DNA of 22,452 nucleotides, taken from Strongylocentrotus pallidus. Its lineage: Eukaryota > Echinodermata > Echinoidea > Camarodonta > Strongylocentrotidae. The notes under the pieces were generated by a model, which was given only the letters and a program-made list of their open reading frames with translations, did no database searches and was not told the DNA's origin. Where the stretch lies: NCBI GenBank assembly GCA_030265145.1, contig JARBES010000128.1:1718873-1741324 (forward strand), given 5' to 3'. Of the stretch, positions 9,923 to 17,544 are shown piece after piece. The translations under genes were made by a program, and so were the position numbers. The number at the start of each line of letters is the position of its first letter. Position 1 is the first letter of the stretch.

Positions 9923-9933
9923 GGGGAATTCCC
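9923..9933. promoter_or_regulatory. KappaB-like site 2
   Basis: GGGGAATTCCC matches the kappaB consensus GGGRNNYYCC on both strands. The surroundings (TGGGGAATTCCCTT against TGGGGAATTTCCCCTT at site 1) suggest the two sites arose by a local duplication. Confidence 0.4.
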
Positions 9934-10420
9934 TTGCTGAGCATGGCCTTGGTTACAGCATACCATCATTTTTTTCCATTATTTAAATCATTCTTTACCC
10001 CTCCTCACCAAAATGAAATGTATGCTTTAGTGTTGGCATGGCATGAACAAGTGCCCCCAATATCCCAACTTCAATCATAAACTGAAAGATAATTTGACAA
10101 AGACTTTAATGAAATTTGTTTCCAAAAAACACTGGTATAAGTTCAGAATAATGAAATTTGTTTTAAGTACCTTTTGGGAAAGATACTTTTCTTAAAGTTT
10201 ATGAGATTGTCATATTTCCCTTTTCAGGACAAATATTTGTTATCTTTCAGTTTATTGTTGAAGGACATGAAGTTCTTTGATTTTATTTTTCCTGAGTTTG
10301 AATATCATCTGTGCTATGACTCAAAATTAAATTTTGTTTAAATTGCATGGTTTGCTGCCGTGGATCTATTACTGCATGTGGTCCAATTTATTTTGCTGCA
10401 TTTGCTGGTTATTTTTCTTT

Positions 10421-10443
10421 GGGGAGGGGGAGGGGGGGGGGGG
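10421..10443 (+). repeat. Poly-G tract with quadruplex potential
   Basis: G4-A-G5-A-G12, which satisfies the four-run rule for a G-quadruplex. On the sense strand of the Cav2 intron, about 210 bp before the pore-loop exon. Confidence 0.8.
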
Positions 10444-10652
10444 CAAGAAGAAGAAGATATTGTTGATTTGAGTCATGGTACAGATGTCAGGCTTGGTTTA
10501 ATTACAAGTCTTTCTCTGGTGGAGGAAGGACTCCAAATACCTTGCATGCCTCATCTCTTTATCATTTAAATCATTTGGGTTTGTTTTTGTTTTCTTTTTG
10601 TTTCTTTGACCTCATCTTACCCTACATGCATTCAATCCTGGGCTTTTATTAG

Positions 10653-10744
10653 ATCTTCGGCCCAATCGGCATTAGTCCCAATTCCTCTATAACCACCTAC
10701 AACAATTTCCACGTCTTCTTCTATGCCCTATTGTTATTATTCAG
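10653..10744 (+). CDS. cacna1a/b/e (Cav2): Cav2 alpha-1 exon: IVS5-P turret and start of pore loop
   Basis: The 92-bp exon (phase 0 to phase 2) reads IFGPIGISPNSSITTYNNFH then VFFYALLLLF, and ends in AG, the first two bases of an Arg codon. Acceptor TTTATTAG, donor GTAAAA. It encodes the extracellular turret and first pore helix. Vertebrate Cav2 has VFGNI...NNFRTFFQALLLLFR at this place. The turret here is short and contains a possible N-glycosylation sequon, N-S-S. The donor GTAAAA is weaker than the others in this gene. Confidence 0.94.
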
Positions 10745-10834
10745 GTAAAATTTGCAAAGATCAGTTGCTGTGTTTGTGCTTTCTTTATGAGCTAGGATCT
10801 CTTGGCTATGTAGAATTTGTGATTGAATGCAACT

Positions 10835-10914
10835 CCAGGACTGAATGCAAATCCTCTGTATTCTGATTGGTTGACCAGGACTGAACGCAAATCCTCTGTA
10901 TTCTAATTGGCTGA
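10835..10914 (+). repeat. Two tandem copies of a 40-bp unit
   Basis: Units at 10835-10874 and 10875-10914 start CCAGGACTGAA(T/C)GCAAAT and differ at 3 of 40 positions. Unit 1 contains a perfect octamer, ATGCAAAT (POU-factor site), changed to ACGCAAAT in unit 2. Both contain an inverted CCAAT box (GATTGG/AATTGG). Confidence 0.85.
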
Positions 10915-11539
10915 AAGTCAACCTGTGTTTTATTTTTGGAGTTGCGTTCCTTTTCAAGTTCTTATACAAGAAGTCCCTGGCCATTATGTCTTTCCCTTAA
11001 ATGTTCACAGTCGCTTTGTAGCGCAGGCAGGGATCAGAAGGGCGCTTGTTCCATGTTGTGGTCTAAAATGTATATGTTATCAGAGACATATTTGATTACC
11101 TGTTTTGAAATCTTAAGTGCAGTCTTACAAGAAGGCAAAACTTTACTTCATTGCATTTCAGCAACACATTCATACAACTTTTTCACAATTATCTATGTTA
11201 AATTGAAAGAAACTGTGGTAAACAATAAACATATCTTGAATTTTATTCAACACAAGAAAGCCAATTATAAACAAATAGTTAACTAAACTACATATGAACA
11301 AAGTTTTTTTAATGAAAAGCTCACATAGGCCACACATTAGACACATACATGTATATGTTTTTCTTTAATTAGAAAAAATAAATTTAATCAAAGCTTTAGG
11401 TCATCTTACAGTTTACCAATAAAATTCTTAACCTATATTATTTTCTCGCTATGAATTGCAATATAATCTAAGAAGAAGATATATCAAGGATAACAATGAG
11501 GCTGGATTATATTTATGCTTATGTGGAACAATTATCTAA

Positions 11540-11559
11540 GGGGCAGGGGGGAGGGGGGG
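11540..11559 (+). repeat. G-rich tract
   Basis: GGGGCAGGGGGGAGGGGGGG: an intronic run on the sense strand with quadruplex potential. Confidence 0.8.
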
Positions 11560-12544
11560 TCTTCTGATCCTAAGCACATGCACACATTATGGCAAGCTTT
11601 GCTACTAACATACATGTAAGTACTAATGTGTCTGCTATACACTTTGTTGTATTTTATGCTTGCGTGTATGAACGTTAAACATCTGAAAAAACAGAATAAT
11701 ATTATGAATTACAAATCATTTACAGGAGTTTCAACTTTAAAATACACTTCTGTCTACCATTATATCACTATCCAAAATCATATATTGCACACGAGTTCTT
11801 ATCATATTCAAATATATGATTCCCTATAATTTAGAGTTTTATGGTATTATCATTCTCTCAAATTTAATTGATTAGCAGCTGTTGTTTCTGACTCATCTTA
11901 AAGCCTATGGTCATTGTTCATTATGGTCATCATTAATTTTGTGGACATACTAATATATATATGTGTTGACTTTGAAGTCTTAATGGTAACAACATTCTGA
12001 TGACAGGATACCGGTAGAGGGATGATATATGAACATAGTGTTTCTCACAGATCAGCAAATTCGAGAAATGTTGGAAATGCATGTATCTCACAAATTTGTA
12101 TTTCCTATAGATGTCTGTAAATTTGATGCCACTTTGTTTTCATTAGATATTTGATTATAATTTTGGATACAATTGTATTTCTATTTTTACATGAAGAAAT
12201 TCACATGTAAAATATGCATTGGGATGGCTTTAGCAAGTAGCAAAATAGCTTTTAAACAGTAATTCCTTTCATAGATCATCAAAAGTTACTCCTAAAATGT
12301 TATGAAGTTATTTGCACTTAGGTTTTGTAGACAATACAAGGGATAAAGATTCATTAGTATATAGTTAACTTTGTGGAGTGATGTATCTGTTGAATGTCAT
12401 GTTTATGATGTAGTGCAGATGACTTCTCTTTCCAATTAACAGTTGTTTTACTCGATGTGTTCTCTTTCTATACATCTTTCTCCTTATCTTAGTCTATTGC
12501 TCCATTTGTCATGCATTCCTTTTTGTGCTCCATATACATGTATG

Positions 12545-12640
12545 CTCTCTCTCATCCTCCCCCCTCCCCCTCCCCCTCTCTCTTTCTCTCTATCTTTCTC
12601 TCCCTCCCTCTCCCACCCTCTTTCTCTATATCTTTTTTCC
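12545..12640 (+). repeat. CT-rich low-complexity tract
   Basis: About 95 bases almost wholly C and T (CTCTCTCTC, CCCCTCCCCC and similar). Several overlapping open frames through it are compositional artefacts. Confidence 0.9.
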
Positions 12641-13078
12641 TCTCACCATTTATTGCATACTCCCTGTGCCATGTATATGCATGTATCACATTCAAGCATT
12701 TGATAAAACCTGATAGATTTTGTATATATGCAACCTCCTGTTTTCTTGCAAATATTTACTCTCAATGACAACTTTAGTGTGATTTGTCATAACTATTAGG
12801 TAATACATGTAGAAGTGCACGTAATATGTAGTAATAATACTAATTTCATTTAACTATAGGAATGATGATGTGATTAGTTTTGGTTGAGATAGTTCTATTC
12901 ATATTTTATTTCATTTCATATTTAATTCACAAGCCATGATTAAAAAACAAATTATAAATATGAAATATACATAATTATGGTGTTCTAGAAAGTAAAAGAT
13001 TATATAAAGTAATGAATTAATGCGTAAAAATATTGGTACAATAGATGATAGTAAATAAAATGGAAGAACACAATTAGA

Positions 13079-13155
13079 TTGGAGAAGAAAAGAGGAAAGG
13101 GGGTTGTATAAGTAATAAAGAAGCGGGGGAGAGAGGGGGAAAAGAGGGGAGAGTT
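13079..13155 (+). repeat. Purine-rich (AG) tract
   Basis: About 75 bases dominated by A and G, with GGGGGAGAGAGGGGGAAAAG. Complementary in character to the CT tract 500 bp upstream, so the intron RNA could pair between them. Confidence 0.75.
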
Positions 13156-13441
13156 GATAAGGTAAACAGAAGCTCTCCATTTTCCTTCCTAGTTCGAACA
13201 ACAAAAAGGAAAAGTTTCCAGAATTTACATCTAGATTTTTTATTTCATTTTGGTCACCCATTATTAGATCATATTCTCCAATATTACTTGTGCTAGAAAA
13301 GAAAAATTAGATGACAAAATTATATTGTGACCTCATTGACCCTTCAGAATAATCTATGCGGTTTCTTGCACAATGAAATTGCATGATTAACACTCGCCAT
13401 TATTCTTTAAGCATTGTGAATATTTTGTTTTGACCTTACAG

Positions 13442-13610
13442 ATGTGCTACAGGCGAAGCATGGCAGTCCATCATGATGAGCTGTCTACCAGGCGCTGCTT
13501 GCGCTGACCCGGACCCTAATAACCTATCTGGTATCAAAGAATTTGATACTTGTGGCTCCCTCTTCTCCTATATCTACTTCGTGAGCTTCAGCTTTCTCTG
13601 CTCTTTCCTT
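13442..13610 (+). CDS. cacna1a/b/e (Cav2): Cav2 alpha-1 exon: selectivity filter and IVS6
   Basis: The 169-bp exon (phase 2 to phase 0) begins with A, completing the split Arg codon, and continues [20 protein letters not shown]. The Glu in GEAW is the domain IV glutamate of the EEEE calcium selectivity filter. The exon then encodes the loop [19 protein letters not shown], with paired cysteines, and the first part of helix IVS6, [17 protein letters not shown]. Acceptor CTTACAG, donor GTGAGT. Human Cav2.1 has CATGEAWHNIMLSC...FAYFYFVSFIFLCSFL here, so the family call is firm. The P-loop to S6 linker carries a sequon, N-L-S. Confidence 0.97.
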
Positions 13611-13800
13611 GTGAGTACAGCTCCTCCTTCAATCTTTGACACTTTTCGCAGAATAAAGTGTTAAAACACCACTCAGACCTTCACCAAATTCCAGGTTGCT
13701 TTGTTGTAGTGTTCAATTTTCAAGATTTTCTTACACATGTGGATTTGTTTTAACTTTGCCATATTTTCTTACACAAGAGAGAATACATGTATGTGATAAG

Positions 13801-13963
13801 TTTGAACATGTTTTTGTAAAGTAATTCAGAAATCTAGAATGTTACTATTTTCATTGTGAAAAGTAACTTCTCTCTCAATAGGTTTGAACATATTTTTGTG
13901 AAGTAATTCAGATGTTAGAATGTTACTATTTTCCTTGTGAAAAGTAAGTTCTCTCTCAATTGG
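13801..13963 (+). repeat. Tandem duplication, about 82-bp unit
   Basis: TTTGAACATGTTTTTGTAAA at 13801 recurs as TTTGAACATATTTTTGTGAA at 13883. The two units (13801-13882 and 13883-13963) match over their length, with few substitutions and one short indel. Both end in the SINE-head motif TTCTCTCTCAATNGGT, so the duplication includes the first bases of the SINE that follows. Confidence 0.8.
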
Positions 13964-14290
13964 TAAAGCATCTACCTGTCGAACCAAAGACCGTGGGTTT
14001 GAATCCGACCCAGACAAATTACTGAAGCCCGTGTTGTGTGTTAACGTGCCCCTCCCCTTTTCCACAGGCGCGGGATAGGTTACAGTGGAAAACACTCGTC
14101 CCTCAGAAAGGATGTTAAATGAGGTGCAGTGTGTGGGAGATTCATCTCCTATGCATGTTAAGAACCCACTGCACTATTCAAACGTTAGCAGGGGGACCCT
14201 AGTGTATTTATCTGAGCCGAGGATTAGATATGTGAACCCTCCCAGGCATAAGTGATGCTAAATACTTTGTAATGACAATGATAAATGATG
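13948..14290 (+). mobile_element. tRNA-derived SINE
   Basis: The head carries RNA polymerase III promoter boxes as in a tRNA: A-box-like CTCAATTGGTAAAGC near 13955-13969 and B box GGTTTGAATCC at 13996-14006. A tRNA-unrelated body follows, including CCCTCAGAAAGGATGTTAAA (from 14100) and ACCCACTGCACTATTC. It ends near 14290 in an A/T-rich tail. Part of the body (TCCCTCAGATAGGATGTTAA) recurs at 17166-17189. The tRNA-like head is diverged and cannot be a working tRNA. The exact 3' end is uncertain. Confidence 0.65.
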
Positions 14291-14330
14291 AAATACTCAA
14301 TGATATTTATGCTGCTTTTGTTTGATGTAG

Positions 14331-14458
14331 ATGTTGAATTTGTTCGTTGCTGTCATCATGGACAACTTTGATTACCTGACTAGAGATGCATCTATTCTAG
14401 GAGCTCATCATTTAGATGAATATGTCAGGATCTGGAGCGACTTTGACCCCGTCGGATG
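14331..14458 (+). CDS. cacna1a/b/e (Cav2): Cav2 alpha-1 exon: end of IVS6 and EF-hand-like start
   Basis: The 128-bp exon (phase 0 to phase 2) reads [20 protein letters not shown], then [22 protein letters not shown], ending in TG. Acceptor TTTGATGTAG, donor GTAAGA. It completes helix IVS6, with the [10 protein letters not shown] gate region conserved across Cav1 and Cav2. It begins the cytoplasmic C-terminus with the EF-hand-like helix [13 protein letters not shown]. Joined upstream as SFL|MLN, as in vertebrates. Confidence 0.97.
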
Positions 14459-14489
14459 GTAAGATACCAACCTCTATATAGAGAGACCT

Positions 14490-14639
14490 GCGCCTGTTTC
14501 ATAAAACATGTTATCAATAAGAAGATACAATAACTGTTATAAGCTACTGAAATCATGGCATCTGATTGGCTGAGAGCAAATTTGTCATAGAAATGTAGCA
14601 TTTGTTATAGATAACAAGTTTTATGAAACAGGGCCCAGG
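14490..14639 (-). mobile_element. Foldback MITE, short form, inverted copy
   Basis: The ends are inverted repeats, GCCTGTTTCATAAAAC and GTTTTATGAAACAGGGC. The inner AAGCTACTGAAATCATGGCA and TCTGATTGGCTGAGAG match, in reverse complement, the interior of the copies at 8094-8261 and 16004-16136. Same family, opposite orientation, more diverged. Confidence 0.7.
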
Positions 14640-14749
14640 CCAGCATCTCATGAAACCGCAGAGATGCCAGCTATCCTGGAAACCAGTTAAAACATTTAAA
14701 ACAATTCTGCTTTTTCCTAGTCTAGAGTTCAAGAATAATCAGCCTATTT

Positions 14750-14765
14750 GGGGGGGGGGGGGGGG
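14750..14765 (+). repeat. G16 homopolymer
   Basis: Sixteen consecutive Gs. Length may be unreliable, since such runs are hard to sequence. Confidence 0.85.
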
Positions 14766-15063
14766 AATCATCAGGGCATTTCATTGGCCCGTAAAGAAAG
14801 TAGCCAGTGTTCTATGTTCTAGCAGCATATGCATCAGATGGTTGACATGCTTGGGTATGCCCTTATTGCCTGCAACTACCTTTCATTGGTTTGAATAATG
14901 AACCTGGAAATTCGGAACTCGGGAGAAATATTGTGGAATTTTGTTTTGATGAAATGCTGAGAACCCTGAAGAAAATGGAAATGCATGATACAACTAGTCG
15001 TGCTGATACCACAGATAATCATCCTCATAACTTATTAAATATGAAAAGAAAAAAAAAAGAACT

Positions 15064-15086
15064 TTGATGGACATTTAGTCCATCAA
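15064..15086. other. Short perfect intronic hairpin
   Basis: TTGATGGAC, loop ATTTA, GTCCATCAA: a 9-bp perfect stem in the intron before the 97-bp exon, preceded by an A-rich run. No known function assigned. Confidence 0.5.
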
Positions 15087-15406
15087 TGGCTTTTCAACAA
15101 TAATTATCAAACTTTTTTTCTGTAGTACATATTTTAATAAATTGATTTGAATGAAGATTTTTTTTTTTGAAATCCCATCGATTCATTTACCATGGACTTA
15201 AACTTCAAGTACCACCATCTTGTACCTTGACATTTTAAAGACTTGTGAAACATCAAAGCAATGTTTCAAAACTTATAAGTGACCTCTACCATAGTATATA
15301 TAGATGACAGTGTATTCATGTCACTGTGGTAGGTAAGCATTATGTAATATTCATATCTAATCTTTTCTTGTCCATTCTTTTCTCCTTTCTCCGTTGTCCT
15401 ATTCAG

Positions 15407-15503
15407 TGGGAAAGTGCTGTACAAAGATATGTATGACATGTTGAAGAACATTGAGCCTCCAGTGGGTTTTGGTAGGAACTGTCCGTACCGAATTGCATAT
15501 AAG
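15407..15503 (+). CDS. cacna1a/b/e (Cav2): Cav2 alpha-1 exon: EF-hand-like region, counterpart of vertebrate exon 37
   Basis: The 97-bp exon (phase 2 to phase 0) starts with T, completing a Cys codon (TG|T), and reads GKVLYKDMYDMLKNIEPPVG then FGRNCPYRIAYK. Acceptor CTATTCAG, donor GTAAGT. It encodes the second half of the EF-hand-like motif and the start of the pre-IQ region. Vertebrate Cav2 genes have two mutually exclusive 97-bp exons here, 37a ([20 protein letters not shown]) and 37b ([20 protein letters not shown]). This exon has the same size and phase. Its YKDMYDMLKNIEPP is mixed in character. Only one version was found in the window. Confidence 0.96.
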
Positions 15504-15718
15504 GTAAGTAAAAGAGATTGGATTATATTGTGGGTTACAAAGGTACTATGTCCTTTTGCAGGCAACATCATAGAACTTTGCAGGAATTATGAATATGTCA
15601 TGTATTTCCTACCTGTTACAGCTCATTTTATGTATGTTATTACCAAAGAAAAACAGATGTCAGTCAGTCACTCAATAGTGTCTGACAGTGAAGTTTATAA
15701 GGTAAACAGGTTTCCTTG

Positions 15719-15785
15719 CATAATTTGAATACTAGTCCATTCTTTTCTCCTTTCTCCGTTGTCCTATTCATAATTTGAATACTAG
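15719..15785 (+). repeat. Copied acceptor tract inside a 17-nt direct repeat
   Basis: CATAATTTGAATACTAG occurs at 15719-15735 and again at 15769-15785. Between them, bases 15735-15770 are identical over 36 nt to 15370-15405, the pyrimidine tract and acceptor of the 97-bp exon up to, but not including, the final G. The pattern is that of a short templated insertion with target duplication. The copied block overlaps both repeats at its edges. Confidence 0.85.
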
Positions 15786-16003
15786 GACACTGCTAATGTT
15801 TAAATTTCACAGATAGGACATACATGTACATGACATATATCCACCATCATGTACCCCCTAAAAAACATTTACTTTCTCACAATGCCTAGAGCTGTGAGTA
15901 GAGCCTAGCTTCTGGCTGTGTCCACGTCAGCTACAGTACAGAGCCTACGCAGTATGCCTTCAGCATAGTCACCCAGTGCAGACGCTGTTTAATACACATA
16001 ATG

Positions 16004-16136
16004 CCTGGGACCCATTTCACAAAGCCTATTTTCAATGACAAATTTGCTGATAACCAATCAGAAGCAAAGATTTCAGTAGCTTATAACAAAAACTGTCATT
16101 TGTCACTGATGACAAGTTTTGTGAAACACTCCCCTG
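16004..16136 (+). mobile_element. Foldback MITE, short form, copy B
   Basis: Begins CCTGGGACCCATTTCACAAA and contains GCTGATAACCAATCAGAAGC and AACTGTCATTTGTCACTGAT as in copy A. It ends GTGAAACACTCCCCTG, the end sequence of the long element at 7279-7562. This ties the long and short forms into one family. Confidence 0.75.
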
Positions 16137-16287
16137 ACAAGGGTTTGTGCCTGCAAACTAAGGGGGATTAAAGACAATTGATTTACTTTATCCTTTCTGG
16201 CCAAAGTACTTTTACTAGTATTAATGTAAGACCATGATGAGACATTCTGTGTAATTGTGTTCTCTCCTTTTTCCTCTTCCCCAACAG

Positions 16288-16393
16288 CGCTTAATCCGGA
16301 TGAACATGCCAGTAGATGAAAATAAAATGGTACAATTTACATCAACGTTGATGGCCCTGATTAGAACAGCCCTAGATATCAAGATTGGATCAG
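16288..16393 (+). CDS. cacna1a/b/e (Cav2): Cav2 alpha-1 exon: pre-IQ region 1
   Basis: The 106-bp exon (phase 0 to phase 1) reads [20 protein letters not shown] then [15 protein letters not shown], ending with G of a split Val codon. Acceptor CCCCAACAG, donor GTAAGA. It corresponds to vertebrate [34 protein letters not shown], part of the proximal C-terminal module that controls calcium-dependent regulation with calmodulin. Confidence 0.97.
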
Positions 16394-17055
16394 GTAAGAA
16401 TGATTGGAACAGGCCTGCAACCTGTTGTACTTTTATTGAATCTTGGAATTTAATACATAATCCTAAAAGAACTGTCCATGCTTTTCAACTAATGCTGTTT
16501 GTTTCATGTCTCATAAAACACATACATTTATAATGTAGGTCATATGTCTTTGTAAACATCAAACAATGATTTTTCCATGGAAATGGATATCTGTGTTAAA
16601 GATTATAATTTCATTCATAGGGGCAAGAGTAACACAACAGTATTACTATCTTTATGAAATATAAGTTTTCCTTTTTTACAAATATGTATTACACTTATAA
16701 TCAAGAGACCAGTTTAAGTCATAGTGTGTTTTCCATCCATTTTGATATTAATGTTTTTAACAGTAATCCACAGTATCAAACTTTGCCACTTTTTAAAGAA
16801 GAAAACAAGCTTCTTTTAGTCAATATTAAGTTAATGAGTTGATAATAGATTTATAAAATTAGATCAATTTAATACAATATTAAAATTAAAAGGCAGTATT
16901 AGATTAATAACTCAATATAAGAACTATAAGTCAACATTAGATTCATTTAAGACAACATTAGAACGTGGGCAGTTAAACACTCTATTTAGCATGGAGAATT
17001 GATGATTTCTAATTGACTTTATTGATTTATTTCCTTTTCTTTTCTTCTTGTCTAG
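16394..17055 (+). other. Intron, 662 bp, AT-rich with degenerate repeats
   Basis: GT-AG intron. ATTAGAT recurs at 16858, 16898 and 16936 (and ATTAGAA near 16957) within loosely similar AT-rich units, suggesting a decayed tandem array. Nothing else recognised. Confidence 0.8.
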
Positions 17056-17160
17056 TGGCTGATCGAGATCGTCACGATGCTGAGCTGAGGGAAGCCGTCA
17101 AGTGTTTCTGGCCTCACCTCTCGGGTGACAAACTAGACCTTCTGGTGCCTCCAGACAGCG
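17056..17160 (+). CDS. cacna1a/b/e (Cav2): Cav2 alpha-1 exon: pre-IQ region 2
   Basis: The 105-bp exon (phase 1 to phase 1) starts with TG, completing Val, and reads ADRDRHDAELREAVKCFWPH then LSGDKLDLLVPPDS, ending with G of a split Glu codon. Acceptor TTGTCTAG, donor GTAGGT. Human Cav2.1 has [33 protein letters not shown] here. The helix DAELREAV and the LDLLVPP segment are well conserved. A SINE-like fragment begins within the donor region. Confidence 0.96.
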
Positions 17161-17544
17161 GTAGGTCCCTCAGATAGGATGTTAAATGATGTCCATATTA
17201 GAACTCGTCCTACATTTGGTGGAAAGTAAAATTAAAGAGAAGATTAAGTTCTGGCGTTAACAAATGTTATTATGCAAGCTTAGTGTGCAAGAAGTACACA
17301 CTAATACCTATATGCTACATGATAAACTTTTTCTGATCTATTCCACACTGTTTCTTTCGCAATGCAATCGCATGACCAGAACTCAACTTTATCTTTAAAG
17401 CCATACTGTATTAGAAGCGCCACCGTGGTATATAAACCAGCATACAACTTTCCAGATCATTGTGTAATTCTCCTTGGTAAATCTTGTTCTGAGTGCTACT
17501 TTTACTCTCTATATCACAGTCTTATTCTCTTTCTTTGACTGCAG
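17161..17544 (+). other. Intron, 384 bp
   Basis: GT-AG intron, shortest of the set, with the SINE fragment at its 5' end and a TTTCTTTGACTGCAG acceptor. No other feature seen. Confidence 0.85.
17166..17189 (+). mobile_element. SINE body fragment next to a donor site
   Basis: TCCCTCAGATAGGATGTTAA (continuing ATGA) matches the SINE body at 14099-14122 in 23 of 24 positions. It starts 5 bases after the donor GT of the preceding exon. No tRNA-like head is present, so it is a truncated copy or a shared 3' domain of a related element. Confidence 0.5.

Larger units (their letters stand above)
8529..10652 (+). other. Intron (IVS5 to pore-loop exons), 2124 bp
   Basis: GT-AG intron. It contains the orphan histone-type stem-loops on the - strand (8716-8777), a kappaB/ATF site cluster (9888-9933) and a poly-G tract (10421-10443). 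The rest is AT-rich with no coding-like segment; 8940-9140 is somewhat more GC-rich but has no recognised product on either strand. Confidence 0.85.
10745..13441 (+). other. Intron inside the pore loop, 2697 bp
   Basis: GT-AG intron. It holds a 40-bp tandem repeat (10835-10914), a G-rich tract (11540-11559), a long CT tract (12545-12640) and a purine tract (13079-13155). The remainder is AT-rich with no coding-like segment. Confidence 0.85.
13611..14330 (+). other. Intron within IVS6, 720 bp
   Basis: GT-AG intron, more than half of which is a tandemly duplicated segment (13801-13963) followed by a tRNA-derived SINE (about 13948-14290). The acceptor TTTGATGTAG follows directly after the SINE tail, with a modest pyrimidine tract. 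Confidence 0.85.
14459..15406 (+). other. Intron in the EF-hand region, 948 bp
   Basis: GT-AG intron holding a foldback MITE (14490-14639), a 16-base G homopolymer (14750-14765) and a short perfect hairpin (15064-15086). Its acceptor tract TCTCCTTTCTCCGTTGTCCT is copied exactly in the next intron. No second version of the following exon is visible here. Confidence 0.85.
15504..16287 (+). other. Intron after the exon-37-like exon, 784 bp
   Basis: GT-AG intron. It stays open in the channel frame for 75 codons (to 15728). It carries a copied splice-acceptor tract (15735-15770) and a foldback MITE (16004-16136). Confidence 0.85.

Noticed and set aside
12443-12768. Three overlapping open frames of 62-86 codons
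   Set aside because: They run through a CT-rich low-complexity tract; the Ser/Pro/Leu content is compositional.
13950-14010. Possible tRNA gene
   Set aside because: The A- and B-box-like motifs are present, but the cloverleaf is diverged and continues into a SINE body with no tRNA 3' end or terminator.
13826-14095. 89-codon - strand open frame with internal repeat
   Set aside because: The repeat comes from the 82-bp tandem duplication and the SINE; not a protein repeat.
14459-15406. A second, mutually exclusive version of the 97-bp exon
   Set aside because: Looked for a DMY..ML....PP.G.G-like segment in this intron and the next; none found.
15266-15571. 101-codon - strand open frame
   Set aside because: Antisense shadow of the 97-bp Cav2 exon.
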